NCBI RefSeq assembly: GCF_900544955.1
Contig: NZ_UQXD01000013.1
Span: 1-52,917 of the forward strand
Direction of reading: 5' to 3'
Source: an uncultured Oscillibacter sp.
GTDB lineage: Bacteria > Bacillota > Clostridia > Oscillospirales > Oscillospiraceae
Length of the DNA: 52,917 bases
Shown: piece after piece, positions 52,268 to 52,917 of the stretch
How positions within the stretch are numbered: the stretch's first letter is position 1
Layout of the letters: the number at the start of each line of letters is the position of its first letter
Program-made: the position numbers and the translations under genes
Notes under the pieces: model-generated
Told to the model about the DNA's origin: nothing
The model's database searches: none
What the model saw: only the letters and a program-made list of their open reading frames with translations

Positions 52268-52917
52268 TCACATCACCAGGCACAGCAGAATCGGCCAAAA
52301 AATGGCGGGCACCAGGTTCATCACCTTGATCTTCGTCAGGCCCAGCATGTTGAAGGACAGGGCCACGATCAAAAGGGAGCCCACACAGGTCATCTCCGCG
52401 ATGACCGCGTCCCCCAGGTAGGGCTGGAGGAAGGAGGCCAGCAGGGCGATGGAGCCCTGATAGAGAAAGATGGCCACGGCGGAGAAGGCCACCCCCAGGC
52501 CCAGAGAGGCGCCGAAGACCACGGAGCTGATGCCGTCCAGCAGGGATTTGGCGAAGAGGGTGGCGTGGTCGCCGGTGAGGCCGTCCTGGAGGGCGCCCAC
52601 GATGGCCATGGCGCCCACGCAGAAGAGGAGGCTGGCGGTGACGAAGCCCTCGGAGATGGAGGCCTGTCCGCCGCCGCGGACCAGATGCTCCGTCCGCTTC
52701 TGCACCCAGTCGCCCAGGGAACGCATCCGCCGGTCCAGGTCCAGCAGCTCTCCGATGAGGGCGCCCAGCACCATGGAGAGAATGGCGATGAGGGAGTTGC
52801 TGCCCTTCAGGCAGCCGCTGATGCCCAGGAACAGCACGCACAGGGCCACGCCCTGCATGACGATGGTCTGCAGCCGCTGGCCCAATGCGGCGCTGCCGGC
52901 GGGGAGGACGGCGGAGA
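52268..52917 (-). CDS. DUF554 family membrane protein (N-terminus outside the window)
   Basis: At least 216 residues; the frame stays open to the window edge, and DUF554 proteins normally have an extra N-terminal helix that would lie beyond it. Seven or so hydrophobic segments are visible. Family motifs include TIVMQGVALCVLFLGISGCL, GALIGELLDLDRRM, EGFVTASLLFCVGAMAIVGA, LQDGLTGDHATLFAKSLLDG and NMLGLTKIKVMNLVPAIFW. DUF554 (YdfK-type) proteins are putative transporters with no settled substrate. A TTG at 52885 is an alternative internal start, but the family alignment favours a longer protein. Confidence 0.85.
   Translation of the reverse strand, partial: SAVLPAGSAALGQRLQTIVMQGVALCVLFLGISGCLKGSNSLIAILSMVLGALIGELLDLDRRMRSLGDWVQKRTEHLVRGGGQASISEGFVTASLLFCVGAMAIVGALQDGLTGDHATLFAKSLLDGISSVVFGASLGLGVAFSAVAIFLYQGSIALLASFLQPYLGDAVIAEMTCVGSLLIVALSFNMLGLTKIKVMNLVPAIFWPILLCLVM

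Overview
The window comes from a high-GC, Gram-positive, spore-forming strict anaerobe, most probably a member of the Clostridia near Oscillospiraceae. This rests on gene content, not on any database search. A small acid-soluble spore protein (36771-36968) and a SleB-type cell-wall hydrolase (13292-14074) point to sporulation. An anaerobic ribonucleotide reductase with its activase (38900-41614) points to anaerobic life. PadR, Rrf2, XRE and ECF regulators, YhaM, and L33 with a Cys4 zinc site fit the Firmicutes. Strong AGGAGG ribosome sites and TTGACA/TATAAT promoters are common. I see no rRNA, tRNA, CRISPR array, insertion sequence or prophage.

Layout. 1-2.9 kb: the end of an ABC permease, an ECF sigma/RsiV-like pair, and cysK. 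3.0-10.8 kb: a probable catabolic operon with a TRAP carboxylate transporter, a GlpA-like FAD/[2Fe-2S] dehydrogenase, an FAD/NAD oxidoreductase, a DUF1667 Cys protein, a TatD-like hydrolase and a GntR/FCD regulator. 10.9-20.4 kb: gdhA, a TIGR04255 protein, a SleB hydrolase, a PadR-DUF2812 pair, an aconitase-family hydratase plus isocitrate dehydrogenase (the oxidative branch to 2-oxoglutarate, which gdhA aminates), and a divergent XRE regulator fused to a desulfoferrodoxin-like domain. 20.5-31.4 kb: MerR with a MATE pump, an NhaC-family antiporter with a YtcJ-like amidohydrolase, and an AraC regulator divergent from a second TRAP operon that ends in an enolase-superfamily enzyme. 31.5-38.6 kb: PadR with a SEDS-like membrane protein, a second ECF sigma/anti-sigma pair, malic enzyme divergent from an Rrf2 regulator, the spore protein, a radical SAM protein and an XRE regulator. 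38.8-44.8 kb: nrdD-nrdG-yhaM, a nucleotidyltransferase and an M18 aminopeptidase. 44.8-46.3 kb: an XRE regulator with three small membrane proteins under a large palindrome. 46.3-50.5 kb: ruvX and the block rpmG-secE-nusG-rplK-rplA-rplJ-rplL with an L10 leader. 50.6-52.9 kb: a third ECF sigma/anti-sigma pair and a DUF554 protein.

How the genes fit together. The two TRAP islands look like separate uptake-and-oxidation routes for organic acids, each next to its own regulator. Aconitase, IDH, GDH and malic enzyme form the core carbon and nitrogen metabolism around them. Regulation is unusually legible in this sequence. Several promoters overlap clean dyads: one operator design is shared by two PadR operons, CTTGCAAA sites sit between the aconitase operon and the redox-domain XRE gene, NrdR-like boxes precede nrdD, a MerR-type promoter has a 19-bp spacer, and direct repeats flank the second TRAP promoter.

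The most interesting candidates are the XRE-desulfoferrodoxin regulator facing an Fe-S aconitase operon, the shared PadR operator with its SEDS-like target, and the XRE plus three-membrane-protein cassette. Functions, starts and operators were read by eye; no alignment or structure prediction was run.
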